A DNA stretch of 64,000 bases, taken from NCBI GenBank assembly GCA_026225945.1, contig JAMJFZ010004031.1, positions 4,132,001-4,196,000 on the forward strand, given 5' to 3'. This DNA is from Cricetomys ansorgei. Taxonomy: Eukaryota > Chordata > Mammalia > Rodentia > Nesomyidae. Position 1 is the first letter of the stretch; each line of letters opens with the position of its first letter. Below are positions 1 through 12,090 of the stretch, one piece after another. The notes under the pieces are model-generated. The model had not been told where the DNA came from, did no database searches, and saw nothing but the letters and a program-made list of their open reading frames with translations. The translations under genes and the position numbers were made by a program.

Positions 1-408
1 TCTAGTTTATAGACTATGAACAGCCTGGTTTCTAATCTTTTACATGCCTCTTTTGAGGCATTTGCCTTTATCTAACATAGAAAATATCTGATTTGCCTCT
101 GTATTCCTAGTGAGAGTGAAGTTTTTATGTGAGCTATAGATTAAAATTCTTTTTCAATTGGTTCATAGTAGAGCAGTGCAGTAACACATTGCAGGAAAAC
201 CAAATTCTTATTTAAGACCCCCCATCTACCATAGCAACCACAAAATACATGCTTTATGGTGGGCATAAGATTATTTTATAATTTCAAGAGAAACTTAACT
301 TTCATTTAATTTCATTTTATTAAATAATTTTATTAAATAATTATTAAAACTAATTTAATTTAATTTAAAAGTAAATTTTAAAGTGTGTATTTTGGAAAGT
401 ACTTCACA
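1..408. other. unassigned AT-rich sequence
   Basis: No gene or recognisable repeat is seen here. Positions 299-376 are a low-complexity stretch made almost only of A and T, with repeated TTTAAT and TAAAT units. It has no coding potential. Confidence 0.5.
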
Positions 409-443
409 CTTCTTTCTTCCTTCCTTCCTTCCTTCCTTTCTTG
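409..443. repeat. (TTCC)n simple repeat
   Basis: A short tetranucleotide microsatellite of TTCC units with slight impurity at both ends. It lies about 70 bp before the 3' side of a minus-strand B4 SINE and may be unrelated to it. Confidence 0.9.
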
Positions 444-509
444 GCATGGAGGCTAGAGGCCTAGTGCCATCATCTTATGTTTTGATGAAAAGTCTTTCAT
501 TGAACCTAA

Positions 510-695
510 GTTTGCCAATTGGCTAGACCGGCACGACAGCACGCATCCCGGATCCTCTTGTCTCTGTCTTCTCAGCCCCAGGATTGCAGGTGCGTGCTGC
601 CACACCTGTCTATTTCTGTGGGCACTGGGGATGGAACGCGGGTCCTCACGCTTGGGTGACAAGCACTACACTGACTGAGCCATCTCCCCACCTGC
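510..695 (-). mobile_element. B4-type SINE, minus strand
   Basis: Read on the minus strand, the element starts with the tRNA-derived head. The plus strand shows its complement, CTGAGCCATCTCCCCA, at about 676-691. Before that lies the complement of the B1-like body (CCCAGGATTGCAGGTGCGTG near 575), the layout of B4/B4A. The 3' part is shortened and no clear target duplication was found. B4 elements are non-autonomous Pol III SINEs mobilised by L1 and are specific to rodents. Confidence 0.85.
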
Positions 696-859
696 TCACC
701 CTCTTTTCTATTAGCAGCGCTAATTTAAAACAATGATAAATAGTACATATTGAGTAACACTAAATCCGCCCCACAGTTTCCCAAGTTCTTCTGGTTTGGT
801 TTCAATGGAAGAACACAGGATTTTCAACCTTACTTTCCTAGCACTCTGAAACTTCCTTT

Positions 860-1192
860 CAAAAATGTGTGTGTGTGTGTGTGTGCGTGTGTGTGTGTAC
901 ATGTTATCAGGTGGCCTGTGTGTGGAAGCCAGAGGATAACTTGGGCCACTGTTCCTAAGAAATCACCCACCTTGTCTTTCTGAGACAGGGTCTCACTGGC
1001 CAGATGGAGTGAGTTGAGTAGCTAGCAGTCCTCAGACCATCCACTTCTTTGCTTGCCCAGCACAGAGATGACAACTATGTGTCAGCATACCCAGCTTTGT
1101 CTTTTTTTTTTTTTTTAAGTTAAACATGGGTTAAGGGACTGAACTCAGGTTTGTGAGGCACTTTACTGACAAGGCTGTCTCCCCAACCATGA
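860..1192 (-). mobile_element. B4A-type SINE with (TG)n tail, minus strand
   Basis: A nearly complete B4A in reverse orientation. The tRNA-like head lies at about 1140-1190 (complement of GGTTGGGGAGACAGCC). The middle holds the GAGACAGGGTCTCACTGGCC block at about 984-1003. The 3' end runs into the (TG)n tract, which is the element's CA-rich tail read backwards. A poly-T run at about 1100-1115 sits inside the element. This is the second minus-strand B4 within 700 bp. Confidence 0.85.
866..898. repeat. (TG)n microsatellite
   Basis: A TG dinucleotide run with a single TGCG interruption. It corresponds to the variable (CA)n tail of the adjoining minus-strand B4A SINE. Confidence 0.95.
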
Positions 1193-1549
1193 TACCTTCT
1201 TCATCCTGAAAACCACTGAGACTGTGGCTGAGGCGAGAAGGGTAAAAGAAGAATGAGAATGAAATGGGGTAGGGATCAGAGCAGAGGCCAAAGAGAAATG
1301 GAAACAGCACAGTGGTGGGGCAGAAATTGGGCAAAGCCAGAGGCAAGCAGAGACTCTAATGAAGCAGCTAGAACACAAGTGAAAAGTGGAAACAGGAATG
1401 CGAGTTGATGGCAATTGTCTGTAGGGAGCATTCAGAGTGCCCAGAGTGCTCTTCATCCAAAGTGATCCACATAGCGGAAGGCCCAAAAATTACTTAGGAA
1501 ACTAATATTTGAAGGTTCTATTACATCCATATGACATAAAGCGTCACAA
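1193..1549. other. unassigned sequence
   Basis: Nothing recognisable. The short open frames on the minus strand at 1131-1486 overlap the SINE head and have no domain features. Confidence 0.4.
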
Positions 1550-1745
1550 AGGACTGGCGGGGTAACTCGGGATGTAAAAGCCTTTGCTTCCAAGTCTGAT
1601 GACCTGAGGACCCCAGGACACACATATCATGGAAGGAGAGAACTGATTCCTATAGGCTGTCTTCTGACATACAAGCATATACACGTTGAATGAATGGATG
1701 GATGAATGAATGAATGAATGGTAAATACATAAATGTAATAATTTT
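1550..1745 (+). mobile_element. B4/RSINE1-type tRNA-derived SINE
   Basis: A decayed tRNA-like head (GGACTGGCGGGGTAACTCGG) is followed by AAAAGCCTTTGCTTCCAAG, GATGACCTGAGGACCCCAGG and ATGGAAGGAGAGAACTGATT. This is the order of the rodent RSINE1-type consensus. The tail is a (TGAA)n/(TGGA)n microsatellite at about 1688-1722. The subfamily name is from memory. Confidence 0.75.
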
Positions 1746-3374
1746 TATAGGCCATTACATTTCCTAATGTTTATCTTGAACAGTCATTAAAAAGCAATTG
1801 TCAGTCATCACTAATGGCATTCATAGTGAATCAGAAAGGCATAGGAAGCATATTTAACAACCTAACAACCTCTTATATTAATTAATTTATTAACTATTTA
1901 GGAGAGGTAATCATTCAAAAGCCTTAAAAGTGAGAATTTTATCCTTCATCTTTTCAAAAGCTGTTAGCCCGACGATGAAATGTGCAACATTGTATTTTTA
2001 AGGAAGTCACTTCTCACATGGAAAAGCACAGCAGTAGCCTTTAAGTCAGATGCTGCAGAAATGTCAAGGCATCACCACAGGCAGGTTATGATTTCTTTTC
2101 CAACCAGTTCAAGCAAGTAACCAAAAGTGTCAGAAATATGTCTTAAGATTGCTGAGCACAGTCCATATAAATTTGAAGTTTTTAAGGTAAACCTTAAAAT
2201 ATAAAAAAAAATAATTCAATAGCCTGTCTGGAGTAGGTTGTGATCATATATATTAAACTGTACTTCCTCTAAAACTTGCTATTAACTTGATCAAATAATA
2301 ATCATCAGAAAAGAAAAACAGCTTATATGACCTGATGTCACATGCTTTTAATGTCTTAAGAGTTTTCTGACTTCAGAAAAGGACCAGGATGTGGAGCCCA
2401 TCATGTCCATGGTGCTTGGTGATAGACCTATTTCCAAAATCTGCAAGCAGAACATCACATCCTTCTTTTATGAAATTTTGACATCTATGGTGATTAACAT
2501 TATTAATACATATGGTTGTTAACTGATATTCCCTTCTTTCTAACTATTAATATGTCCATTAAATTTTCATGATAAATAATGACTTTGACTATATTACTAG
2601 CTTTACCCAGCAGGATTATCCAAAGAAGCCTTGGCACCCCATTCTCACTGAGCTGAGCCTGGAAGCTGGTGTCAGACGGACTCACAGCAGCCCCTGTGCA
2701 ATGGACAACCTGATCAGGGAGCCTTCCCAAGGTACATTATTTATAGCACCTGGAAGCTACATAAGCCATACCACACTGAATTATGCAATACAGCTCAGGA
2801 CTGGAGGAGAAATAGATTTTATTAAATATAGGTAATATTTGATGAGGGAAAGAATAAATCATATGTGCTACCCAACAAGAAGAGAATGTTAGCATCTTTC
2901 TTAAAAGTGATAAATAGTTATTCCCTTAGTGTTGAAACAGTTGATGCTATTTTCATGGAAAGGTTTAGATCACATTGGTTCGGAAGATAAATATTTTTGG
3001 TTCTGGACAGGACTGAGTCATTTTGCAAAAACCCTTAGTAAGAATTTCTTCCATGGTTGGCACTGCAATGCTGACCTGGATAGGAGCTGCTGTCTACATG
3101 GGAATGAGGAGTTAGTGTGGTGTACATGAGACAGAGCCTTCATGTTTCCTCAAATTTAGAACATGGGAAAAGCTTATGTTCTTCCAGCAAGTCCTCGAAA
3201 ACCCCTGCCATCTTCATCAAAAATAGTGTCTCTTAAAAATAGCTTCTCTTAAACAAAAGTTTATAATTTTTTTTTTCCCATTCTGATATGAATGAATCCT
3301 CGCTGCTTCCAGGCAAATTGCTCAGATACAAAGTTAAATTGTCCCCAGAACCCTTACAGCTATTTCCAACTAAA
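1746..3374. other. unassigned sequence
   Basis: No recognisable gene or repeat. Open frames up to 88 codons occur at about 2503-2835, but they overlap on both strands and look like chance. This may be old unique or degraded repeat DNA. Confidence 0.4.
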
Positions 3375-3450
3375 CATATTGAGAACTTGTTAGGTACCAG
3401 ATTCTCTGCTAAGATGTTTCACATGTATATTCTCCTAAAGATTGTCATAC
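3375..3450 (+). mobile_element. possible MIR fragment
   Basis: The order GAGAACTTGTTAGGTACCAG, CTGCTAAGATGTTTCACATG, TATTCTCCTAA resembles the MIR core (an ancient mammalian tRNA-derived SINE), where a 'gtgccaggca' motif is followed by 'ctaagcactttacatg'. It is short and diverged, so the call is tentative. Confidence 0.5.
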
Positions 3451-4780
3451 TCTAAATGAATTATTCAGAAGCATAAGTTACCAGCATAAGAGTCATGTTT
3501 TCCTTTGGGGTTCTTTGGTCTGGTGTTTATTATAATAGCAAATGGATTGGTTTGTTATTTCTCTAATTGTATGATTTTTGTGTTTCTTAATGAGAACTAA
3601 GACCACAAAAGAAAACTGGAAGGGAAAGTAAAAGACTGGAAAAGAGTAATTCATGTTTTATAAGCCAAATACAATTTTTACTAGCCCAATCTTCATTACA
3701 AGTGATTTACTCACAAGTAAAAGGATTTTACATACTCTTTTTGATCCTATATCATTCTCTCAATGATTCTGCTATAGAATACAACAAAATCTACTGCTTA
3801 AGTTCAGGAAGTATATAGACATCCCCTAATTCTTAGCTCCTTTAATACCTTCTCCATTTGCGTAGTTAATCTGATTCAATCCCCCATTTTTTCTTTAAAA
3901 AAGCCATAGTAATTCACTAAGCAACACAGATGGATAAATGCCTACACATATCAGCCTGACATGGAGTGTTTTGATAGGTAATACTTAGCACAGAATTTCC
4001 TGCAGAGTAGGTATTGGAAGCTACTTCCTTGCTAATTCCTCTTCCCTTTCACTGGTATTGATCCTTGATAAACACCTGGTATCTTAGAATCCATTTTAAT
4101 AGCTCAGAAGTGACAAGAGCTCTCAGCCATGGTCTAAGAAATCAGGAAGTAAAATGGTTTTGCAGTTGGATCACTCATGTCCAGCTAGCAACAAATGCCC
4201 CCAGTGGAGGTGCGTGTCAATAGCCCTGATCACAGAGTGACAGTTTCCTTATAAAACTGTACAAGGGGGTGAATTAGGGAGCTACATCAGTAGAAAGAAC
4301 TATACTGGGAACAACCTATCAAATATTTGCAATATATGGAAGATACACTAGCTACAGATATAATAGGGTAAGATAACTGTATTTAAAAGCCATAGATGCA
4401 ATGAAAGGTAAATAACAGCCCAATGAAATCTTGGTATGAAGTGCAAAGAACTACTTTCATGAAGCATATACAAAAATTTTCTCATTACCTGCACAGAGAT
4501 CAGAGAAAATTGAGGGAAATTCCCAGTCCTAAGTAGCATGAATAGGTTTATTTTCAAAAAGGCTAAAGACAAGACCAAGCAGATCACTGTCGAGTATGTA
4601 AGGAGAGAGTGTGTTGCCAAAACCCTGAAGTTTTTCTAAGAAGTAAGTCAACACAAGCTTACAGAGACCACATGAATAAGTGTGGAAGTCTGAGGTTGTT
4701 TTAATAAGAAGGCCAGATCATTAAATTAAACATGGAAGTATCTTTGGGCTTTAGAGTTCTCTGTCTCCATATATACCCCA
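3451..4780. other. unassigned sequence
   Basis: Nothing recognisable. Base composition is AT-rich, and the 90-codon minus-strand frame at 4348-4620 has no domain or codon signal. Confidence 0.4.
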
Positions 4781-5141
4781 TGTGGTAGTTTAAATGAGAA
4801 TGCCCCCTATAGACTTGAGTATTTGCATACTTGGCCCCCTGTTGGTCACATTGTTTGTGGAAGCTTAATAGGGGTGGTCTTGTTGGAGGAAGTATGTCAC
4901 TGGAGGCAGGATTTGAAAGTTTAATGATTTGAGCCATTTCCAGTTAGCTCTCATTCTTTGTGTTCTGTGCTTGTAATTGAGAAGTGAGCTCTCAGCTTCT
5001 TGTTCTTGCTGCTTCCTGCTATACCTCCCCACCATGATCAACTCTCATCTCTCTTGAATCATAAGCCCAAATAAACTTCTCTTTCTATAAGCAGTATTGG
5101 TCATGGTGCTTTACCTCTACAACAGAAAAGTAACTAATACA
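4781..5141 (+). mobile_element. ORR1-like MaLR solo LTR
   Basis: The 361-bp element starts with TGTGGTAGTTTAAATGAGAA and ends with AAGTAACTAATACA, the typical TG...CA ends of the rodent MaLR (ERVL-type) ORR1 family. Internal landmarks are GTTGGAGGAAGTATGTCACT, GTGAGCTCTCAGCTTCTTG, CCACCATGATCAACTCT and the polyadenylation signal AATAAA in GCCCAAATAAACTTCTC. The 5-bp flanks CCCCA and CCGTG do not match, so the target duplication has decayed or the boundaries are slightly off. No MaLR internal sequence is evident downstream. Confidence 0.85.
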
Positions 5142-8100
5142 CCGTGGCAGAATTCAGGAGGTAGAGATAGTGTGAGCTCATTACCAGGATGATCCTAAAA
5201 GCAAAGAAATGTAGCCTATCTGAGAGAAGTCGAAAGACTGAATTGTCATGATGAACAAGAAAGAAGGAAAGAAAAGACTCAGGAAATGGAGCATCCTGAA
5301 ATGACTACACCACAGAATGTTGGAAGACTTACTAGATGTTTATTTCCCATAGGAAATCACAGGAAAAATAAGACATACTAAGGGCACAGGAATGCAGTGA
5401 TACAAAGGCAACATCATGAACAGAATATTTAATATTGACTCTCCTTTTCAAGCCAATATACACAATAGAAAAATGTGTAATATGCATTGGCTTGTTGGTA
5501 TAAACAAGGATACTATGAACCCCAAACCCTACAAGTTACATAGCAGTTAACCTCCAGAAGCCAAGAGTGTGGCTTTTTAAGTGACTAGGCAGGACAAGGT
5601 AACCTAAGCATCAGAAAATAATGAAGACAGTCGAAAGAACACAATGTCCTAAGGATTATAGAAATAAATAACCAACAAGAGAACTTCTCAATTTATAATA
5701 GCAGAGGAAATCAAGTGTAAAAGACCACAAGACTTGAGGCTGTTGCCCAACTAAAATCAAGATCCATTGTCCATTTCTTTAGATCTGAGCCATTTGTAAC
5801 ACCTATAATTCAATGACTCAAGAGGTTGTTAGATTCTTAAAAAGGAAGACCCTGCCTACTGCATCAGGCTTATACAGTATTGAACTCCCAGTCATTTCTC
5901 GAAGGGAACTTTGCCATTGATGATAAGAATTTTTTTTAATTTTTTTTTTTTTACAAAAGGATGATAGAAAGACATTCAAAGACAGTTTTATACAAAGTTA
6001 CAGTTACATTGATATCTAAAATTGTTTTGTCAATTCTCCCTGGATGATTGAAGGCATGTATTAAGACAAGTCCTTTGAAAAGTAAATGTTATATTTGGAT
6101 TGAAATATGAGTAATTGGTTAGGAGAAACTCCTGTGAAAGATGAATATAAAGTAGAAAGAGATACTACAGAAAAACATTAGTTTTTTCCCTGTGGCAAAA
6201 AACAACCAAATTATAAACTGCTGTAGATTAAGGAGAAATTTAACTCAAGATGAAGGTAACTAATTATCAATGGACACAGCTACTATTTTATCATATTCCC
6301 TGCCCAGCTTATTCTATAGCTGTACGGGGAATCCTGTCTAACCAACTGAACACGAAGAAAAGTTTCTTGGTAAACAAATTAAACGTAATGCATCTCTTCT
6401 TCATTTTTAAAAATTGAGTAATATTACAGTATATTCATATACTGTATGTAGAAAATGTCTAAAGTCCTAGCTGAGTTTACAGATATGTAAAAGAAAAAAG
6501 TTTGTTTATAAGGAAGCTGGATTACATACATGGAATGTTTATGAGTTACACATATGGGAACATATATGAAGAGTGAATATCTGTGTATCATATGTTTCTG
6601 TTTACCAAGGAATACCTACTATAAAGAACCCAGTAGTCAGCTAACTTGAAAATATAACTCATCCACTTAATATCAGTCAGCCTCTGCCATTACCCACTCC
6701 AATGATGACTTCCAAATACAGATACAGTAATTGTAATAGTAGAATATGAGATAACACATGCTAATGAATAGATTCCCATTCATCAAGGCAAATCTAGCTA
6801 CTTAATCTCAAACCTACAAATAACAGACACCAATGTGGGGTCACTGATATGATATCATTCTTTAAGTAGAAACATCAAGCCATATAAGCCACTTCCACCA
6901 CAGAAATGCTATTAGTTTATATCAACAAGACCAGACATTAAATATATTCCAGACATTGGTTTTATTTTCCTATCCAAAGACCCAAGTCAGCATTCTGTCC
7001 AAGGAATTACAAAATATGTAATTTACTATTATGCATTTTAACATCAATTTCTTCATACCAAGAGAACACTGACAGCATAGGAAGTAGGGTTTTGGTACTA
7101 GGACAATAACAAATCACACCATCAACATGTTGGTGGACTAACAAAGCTTTGCAATTGCCTATTTAGTGAATAGCCATAGACCCAAGTATGGGTAATACTC
7201 AGAAAATAGCATCCTTTGAGCCACTGTATTCACCATGAATCAAAGACCCTTCTGTAGCACTGAGTCCTATTTAAGAAGCATTCAGAGACCCCAGAAGCAG
7301 GAAGTAAAAGCAGAAGTATGGCCCCTTCTCTATCATAACCAAAGATCCCTAGAGAACTTTGTCCTTTCTGTCCCTGAAACTCTGTATTCTGCACAGTTAT
7401 GGGACATAATCTATCAAAGAGCCAGAATTTCATTAGAAGACTATGATAGTAGTCCTATAAGAATTATGGACAATCTGGGAATTTGAGGCTAGAAGATAAG
7501 TTGTGGTCTTGGCCAGAATGATTGAGTCATCAAGATGACAGAGCAACTTGTTATGCAATGAAAACAGGAAGAAATACATATGAAACACAGATGATCCTCC
7601 TTGGTCAATGCTAAATGAAAATGGACAGATCCCACAATGCAGGCATGAGGAAGACAGCATGACCACAGATTACAATGAATCTAAAGTAAGGAGTTTGGGG
7701 CATCATTTTAGACCTGAATTTGACTGCAGCATTGGGGCTGTACTTGGTTCTGCTCACCTCTTTCCTACCTTGAGGAAGATAATTTCCCACAATTCTCTGG
7801 GAAAATGGCTATTCAAATGTGTGGAGACATGGATATAATAATTAAAGGTGGAATGTGACGGGTATGGAATTGTACTACCAAGATCCACCGTTATGGAAGG
7901 ACTTACTGCTTTCATGAGTTGCCAGGACTTTTACCTTTCTATTGCTGAAAAAAAAAAATTACTAGAACTTAGCCCCAACTTTGTACCTTAAATTTCTGTG
8001 GAATAAGAATCAATGTGTGACATAGCTTGGTGCCTCTGGTTCAAGCTCTCTGAGACTGTGGTCAAGCTGTTCACTAGAGTTGTAAGTACATCTTAAAGAT

Positions 8101-9334
8101 ACTAGGTAGAGGTTGTAGGTGGAAGCAGGTCCATTCACCAGGTTACTGATAAATGCTTCATACTTCACTGTATGAACTTCTCTCAAGAGGGCTTCATCAC
8201 AACACAGCACCTGGAATTGTCAAGGTGAGGAATCCAAGAGAAAGTTCAAAAGGAAGCCTCCCTAGGGGCCATGCCCTTCTTGGGCAGCACTTGCAGGAAC
8301 TAAATCATGTGAAAATGGCCCAGCCATTTCATTTTGTCATATGGTCACATTGGTAGCTAATATTCTTCTGACATCCCACAGAGTCCAAGTTTTCCTCTTG
8401 CCAGTTTCCTTTCCCTTTGTCTAATAAAAATGAAATCCTAGTAAACACCTTGTGCCACATGGTCCATCTCTGTGTCTGCTTAGTAAGAGTTGACTCTTCC
8501 TTTATAGGAAATTCCTTGAGATAGATGCTCTATTCCCTTTCTCCTCTATTGGTCATTTTCCATTCATGAGGTTAAAAGTCCCTTTAAGTGTTACTAATTT
8601 TTTGTGCACCCTGAGCTATAAATAGCTCAAAGATCTGGAAGAACTCATTCCCCTAAATCACAGAACACAGATTTATTATGTGTTCTCCAAGTTACCTGTA
8701 TCTCTTGGCATGAAGGTTTGGTGCTCTGATATGATGCATTAGAGTAGCTAGGACAAAGTTCTAGAAGGCGATTCTACTTTTCTATTTTTACAAATTTAAT
8801 CCAGATAGAGATAAAACTGACTTACAAAGATCATTTTGGGGACAAGAAGGGAAAGCTCAATCAATGGAATAAGAATCTCTAATTCTTTCAAAAGCAAATG
8901 AATCATCAATCTTAGTACATACAAAGTAGAAGCAGAATTATAATAAAAATGCAAATTAATTCAAAGGTCTATGGTGAGGTTGCTTGGCCATATGGCCACT
9001 AATGAAGTCTGTAACTGCTAGGATCTCAGCATCCCAGGAAGATGACAAAAATAGAAAATTTCTGCTGTATTGTCATTTCTTAAAACATTTTCAAAACTCA
9101 GAGTAAGCTTGGAAAAGAGTGTCTATATGGGAAACATTCCTTTTACCCCAAGGATTCATGAAAACTTGCAACTACAAAGCTTTAAAAGAGAATGTAGGCA
9201 TTAACATCTCATTTTGTCAGATGAATTAAGAAAAAACCAAAATGCAATATTCATAATTCACCATACAAAATATATGCCAACATGGATTTTATAATGAATA
9301 TGATTAATTTATTCACTCATCCTAGACATGTTAA
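5142..9334. other. unassigned sequence (4.2 kb)
   Basis: No convincing gene or repeat. It contains a T-rich run at about 5929-5953 and a perfect 8-bp inverted repeat with a 4-bp loop at 6426-6445 (ACAGTATA/TATACTGT). Open frames of up to 83 codons at 7230-8356 occur on both strands without domains. The stretch at about 8380-8450 contains AATAAAAATGAAATCC after a pyrimidine-rich run and could belong to an eroded retroviral element, but I cannot support that. Confidence 0.4.
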
Positions 9335-9445
9335 TTAGCATGTATAATGTGCCAAGGACTCTTCAAAGCATTGGAGAGATAAGGAATTTTCAAAACAAGA
9401 ATGCTCGTCTTCACGGAATCTGTAGTCTACTCAAGAATCTAGTGA
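9335..9445 (+). mobile_element. L2-type LINE fragment
   Basis: The order TAATGTGCCAAGGACTCTTC, AAGCATTGGAGAGATAAGG, TCTTCACGGAATCTGTAGTC follows the L2 3'-end pattern ('tatgtgccaggcactgt...ctaagcactggggata...ccctcaaggagcttacagtc'). L2 is an ancient mammalian LINE, immobile today. Confidence 0.6.
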
Positions 9446-10321
9446 AATAGTTTTTAAAACTAAATGGTAGATGAAATATCAGAAAGTTTGGAAAATGGGA
9501 GAGGGATCTGATATGAACAACAAATACATGTTACAAATGAGCATAGAAAGTTTGCAGTCTGTATTGAGAGAAGACTGCAAAGAAGTGAGAGTGAATTGGG
9601 GTGGGTGGGACTTCTTTGGAGACAGACTTGGAAACAGCAATGGAACATGGGGTAAGACCTCAGCTGGATTCTGTCTGCATACCAGATAACATGACGAGAT
9701 TGCTGTGTAGCCCCTGGGGAATAAAGGAAGAACAAACTCCTTGAGTAGAGCCTGATAGGGTAGAGCAAGAGGCAGGTCCCAGGGAGACTGTGACCTCAGG
9801 CAGAAGAGAGGCACTGGAGAGCTGTTGAGTAAATGCAAGGTGGCAGAATATCATGTTCCCACAGAATGACAAAGCTGTTCTTGTACAATTAAATAAGAAG
9901 ATGGACAAATTAGAAGTTCTTGTAATCAAGTGAGAGATGCTAGGAACTTCTCCAAAGCACCGTCTACTGGAATGAGGAAAGTGGTAAAACTTTGCAGTGC
10001 ATAGGATTCCCCAAATGTCCATAGTCATGAGAATGGTTTCCACTGGAGAAAACTAGAACTCAAAACTATCTTACCTTCATTTTACAAAGCAAAATTAAAG
10101 AAATAAAATACTAATTCTGTCTGACCTTTATGTCTGTTACCTTTGTTTCTTCATTCTTAGTAAAGATATTTTTATAATGTTTATAGTTCAATGTTTTTAT
10201 ATAAATATTTTGCCATTGAATATTTTGTTTATGTTCAAGTTCAGCATTGAATAACAATAAGAAAAGGTTTAACCAACTTAAAATGACTACTTTGTAATGA
10301 ATAATAACATAACAGTGTTCA
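9446..10321. other. unassigned sequence
   Basis: Open frames of 119 and 127 codons on the minus strand at 9479-10043 overlap each other and are serine/leucine-rich without any recognisable domain. I regard them as chance. An AT-rich tract lies at about 10150-10260. Confidence 0.4.
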
Positions 10322-10522
10322 ATATGCTAGTACTGGTGGCACACAGATGTAGTATCAGCTGCTTGGGAGGTTGAGAGAAAAAAGTCAAAAGTTCAAGGCC
10401 TGCCTGGGTAACTTAGTGAGGGCACATCTCCAAGTTATAAAAGTAAAACAAAGCTGGGGATATAACTTAGTGATAGGATCCATGCAAAGGGACGTACATT
10501 CAAGCCTCAGTACCACAATCTA
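10322..10522 (+). mobile_element. ID-B1 composite SINE
   Basis: The left half is B1-like (7SL-derived): CTGGTGGCACACAGATGTAG, CTGCTTGGGAGGTTGAGAG, GTTCAAGGCCTGCCTGGG. The right half is ID-like (tRNA-Ala-derived): GCTGGGGATATAACTTAGTG, followed by CAAGCCTCAGTACCACAATC. This B1-then-ID order is that of the old rodent ID_B1 dimer, placed with the B4 group. Confidence 0.85.
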
Positions 10523-11529
10523 AAAGTTCAGTAAAAGCTTCACGTGTTATCATGTTAAAGGACTAAAGAAAAATGCTATTGAACTAGTTATTGGCGTCAG
10601 TTTTAGAGAAGTAAAACTTGACCATCGGCTGCCTAGGCGTGGAACCGTGAAGAGGCACAGCAGAGACTCTCATCTATAGGGCTATTTGAGAACCTGCACT
10701 GACCTCAATACATTCACCTCCCAAAGGCAAAATTTTGGAATCAGTGATTGTTCAAATACCCAGGGTACTTTTACTTTACGCTTCATGATACAAGTTTCTT
10801 TTGCTGATTTGAAGGAATAAATACATGTCATGTATGTCAATTCTTTGACAAATAACCTAAGGATCTTCAAAGACTCAGCCACTCCCAAAAGGCTGCTTCT
10901 GATAGTCTGCTTCTGATAATCTGCTTCTGATAGCATGCTTTCTCATTCTGATGTCTCTTCATCATCACTGCCCTTGAGCTCTGTTCAAGGTTACGTATCA
11001 AGAAGGAGGACTTAAGTACACACTTCTACTTTTAAAACTTCATCATTTTTTCCAACTAAAACTGGTTTATTTCCCCTCTGCTACTACCACTATTCCTCTT
11101 ATTTGTCTCTTTGGCCTAGCACCTGAGGTTAATTTTTCTGGTTTTTTGTTTTTTACAGTTTCTAACATAGCCTTTAGATTTCAAACTTTCTGTCCTCCAG
11201 TTCCCAGAACAATGGCACATGAATCTTCCTTATTTCCTATCCGATTAGCCTATGCTTATGGCTAGACCAAGCCAAAAATGAATGCTAATTCTTCAAACAC
11301 TTAGTGCTATGACATTATTAATTCTAGTGGTGCCAGTAACATTAAATTATCTTAGTGATGTTTTTGGGAAAGAGTCTTGGTTTAAAAAAAAAAAAAAAAC
11401 AAATTAGTAGCATTCTAAGATGGTAAAGAGAAAAAGAATTGGAAGTAGAAAGTGAAACAGTCTTTGATCGCTAATGGTAAAAGGAGTAGAGTCTACAGAT
11501 AAAACAGAAAACCGTATTTTACTACATGG
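10523..11529. other. unassigned sequence with small repeats
   Basis: No gene seen. It contains a three-copy 14-bp minisatellite (10893-10934, listed separately) and a run of 16 A at 11384-11399. The 84-codon minus-strand frame at 10682-10936 runs through the minisatellite and is likely spurious. Confidence 0.4.
10893..10934. repeat. 14-bp minisatellite, 3 copies
   Basis: Three head-to-tail copies of CTGCTTCTGATAGT, with single changes in the second (AAT) and third (AGC). There is no sign of function. Confidence 0.9.
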
Positions 11530-12090
11530 AAGCTAAATGGTTAGAATCTGTCCCCTGTCTCAGTTACCTTTCTATTGCTATGATGAAACGCCATAACCAA
11601 GACAACTTACAGAGGAAAGTGTTTATTAGCACTGATAGTTCCAGGGAATGAGTCCATGACAACATGGTGAAGAACACAGCAGCAGGCAGGGAGGCAGGCA
11701 TATATGGTATTGGAGCAATAACTGTGAGTTTAAATCTCGAGATACAAACACAAGACAGACAGACAGATACAGAGAGAGAGAGAGGTGGGGGAGCTAACTG
11801 GGAGTGATGTGAGCTTCTAAAGCCTCAAAGCCCAGCCACCTCCAGTGACACACCTCCTCCATGAAGGCTACACCTCCTAATCATTCCCAAACAGTTCCAC
11901 CAACTAACGACCAAGTAGTCAAAATATATGACCCTATAGGGGTCATTCTCATTCAAGCTACTACATCTCCCAAAGACTTGTGTGTTAAATTATTAGTCAT
12001 TAGCTAATGGCACTATTTGGGGAGGCCATGAAAGCTCTCAGAAGTAGGAGCTACCTGGCAGAGGTCAATCACTAAGGACCAGGTGACCTA
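11530..12090 (+). mobile_element. MaLR LTR fragment split by a second LTR
   Basis: The left part at 11530-11555 (AATGGTTAGAATCTGTCCCC) and the right part at 11971-12090 (CAAAGACTTGTGTGTTAAAT, then AATGGCACTATTTGGGGAGG, then GAGCTACCTGGCAGAGG) join to the standard start of a MaLR LTR. The join is 'tggtttgaatgtgtccccCAAAGGCTCATGTGTT'-like. Only the first part of the LTR is kept; at about 12090 it gives way to an Lx-type L1 3' end. The interruption is the minus-strand LTR at 11556-11965. Confidence 0.7.
11556..11965 (-). mobile_element. ORR1-like MaLR solo LTR, minus strand
   Basis: On the plus strand it runs from TGTCTCAGTTACCTTTCTAT to TTCAAGCTACTACA, the reverse complement of an ORR1-like LTR. 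Landmarks in reverse are GTGACACACCTCCTCC, CCAAACAGTTCCACCAAC and TGACCCTATAGGGGTCATTC. It is 410 bp long because the CT-rich part has expanded into GACA and GA repeats at about 11752-11785. Flanks TCCCC (11551-11555) and TCTCC (11966-11970) are a 5-bp target duplication with one mismatch, as expected for this ERVL-like class. Confidence 0.85.

Noticed and set aside
7230..8450. Possible retroviral internal region between 7.2 and 8.4 kb
   Set aside because: Several short frames and an AATAAA near 8420 gave this impression, but no gag, protease or polymerase motif and no paired LTR could be identified.
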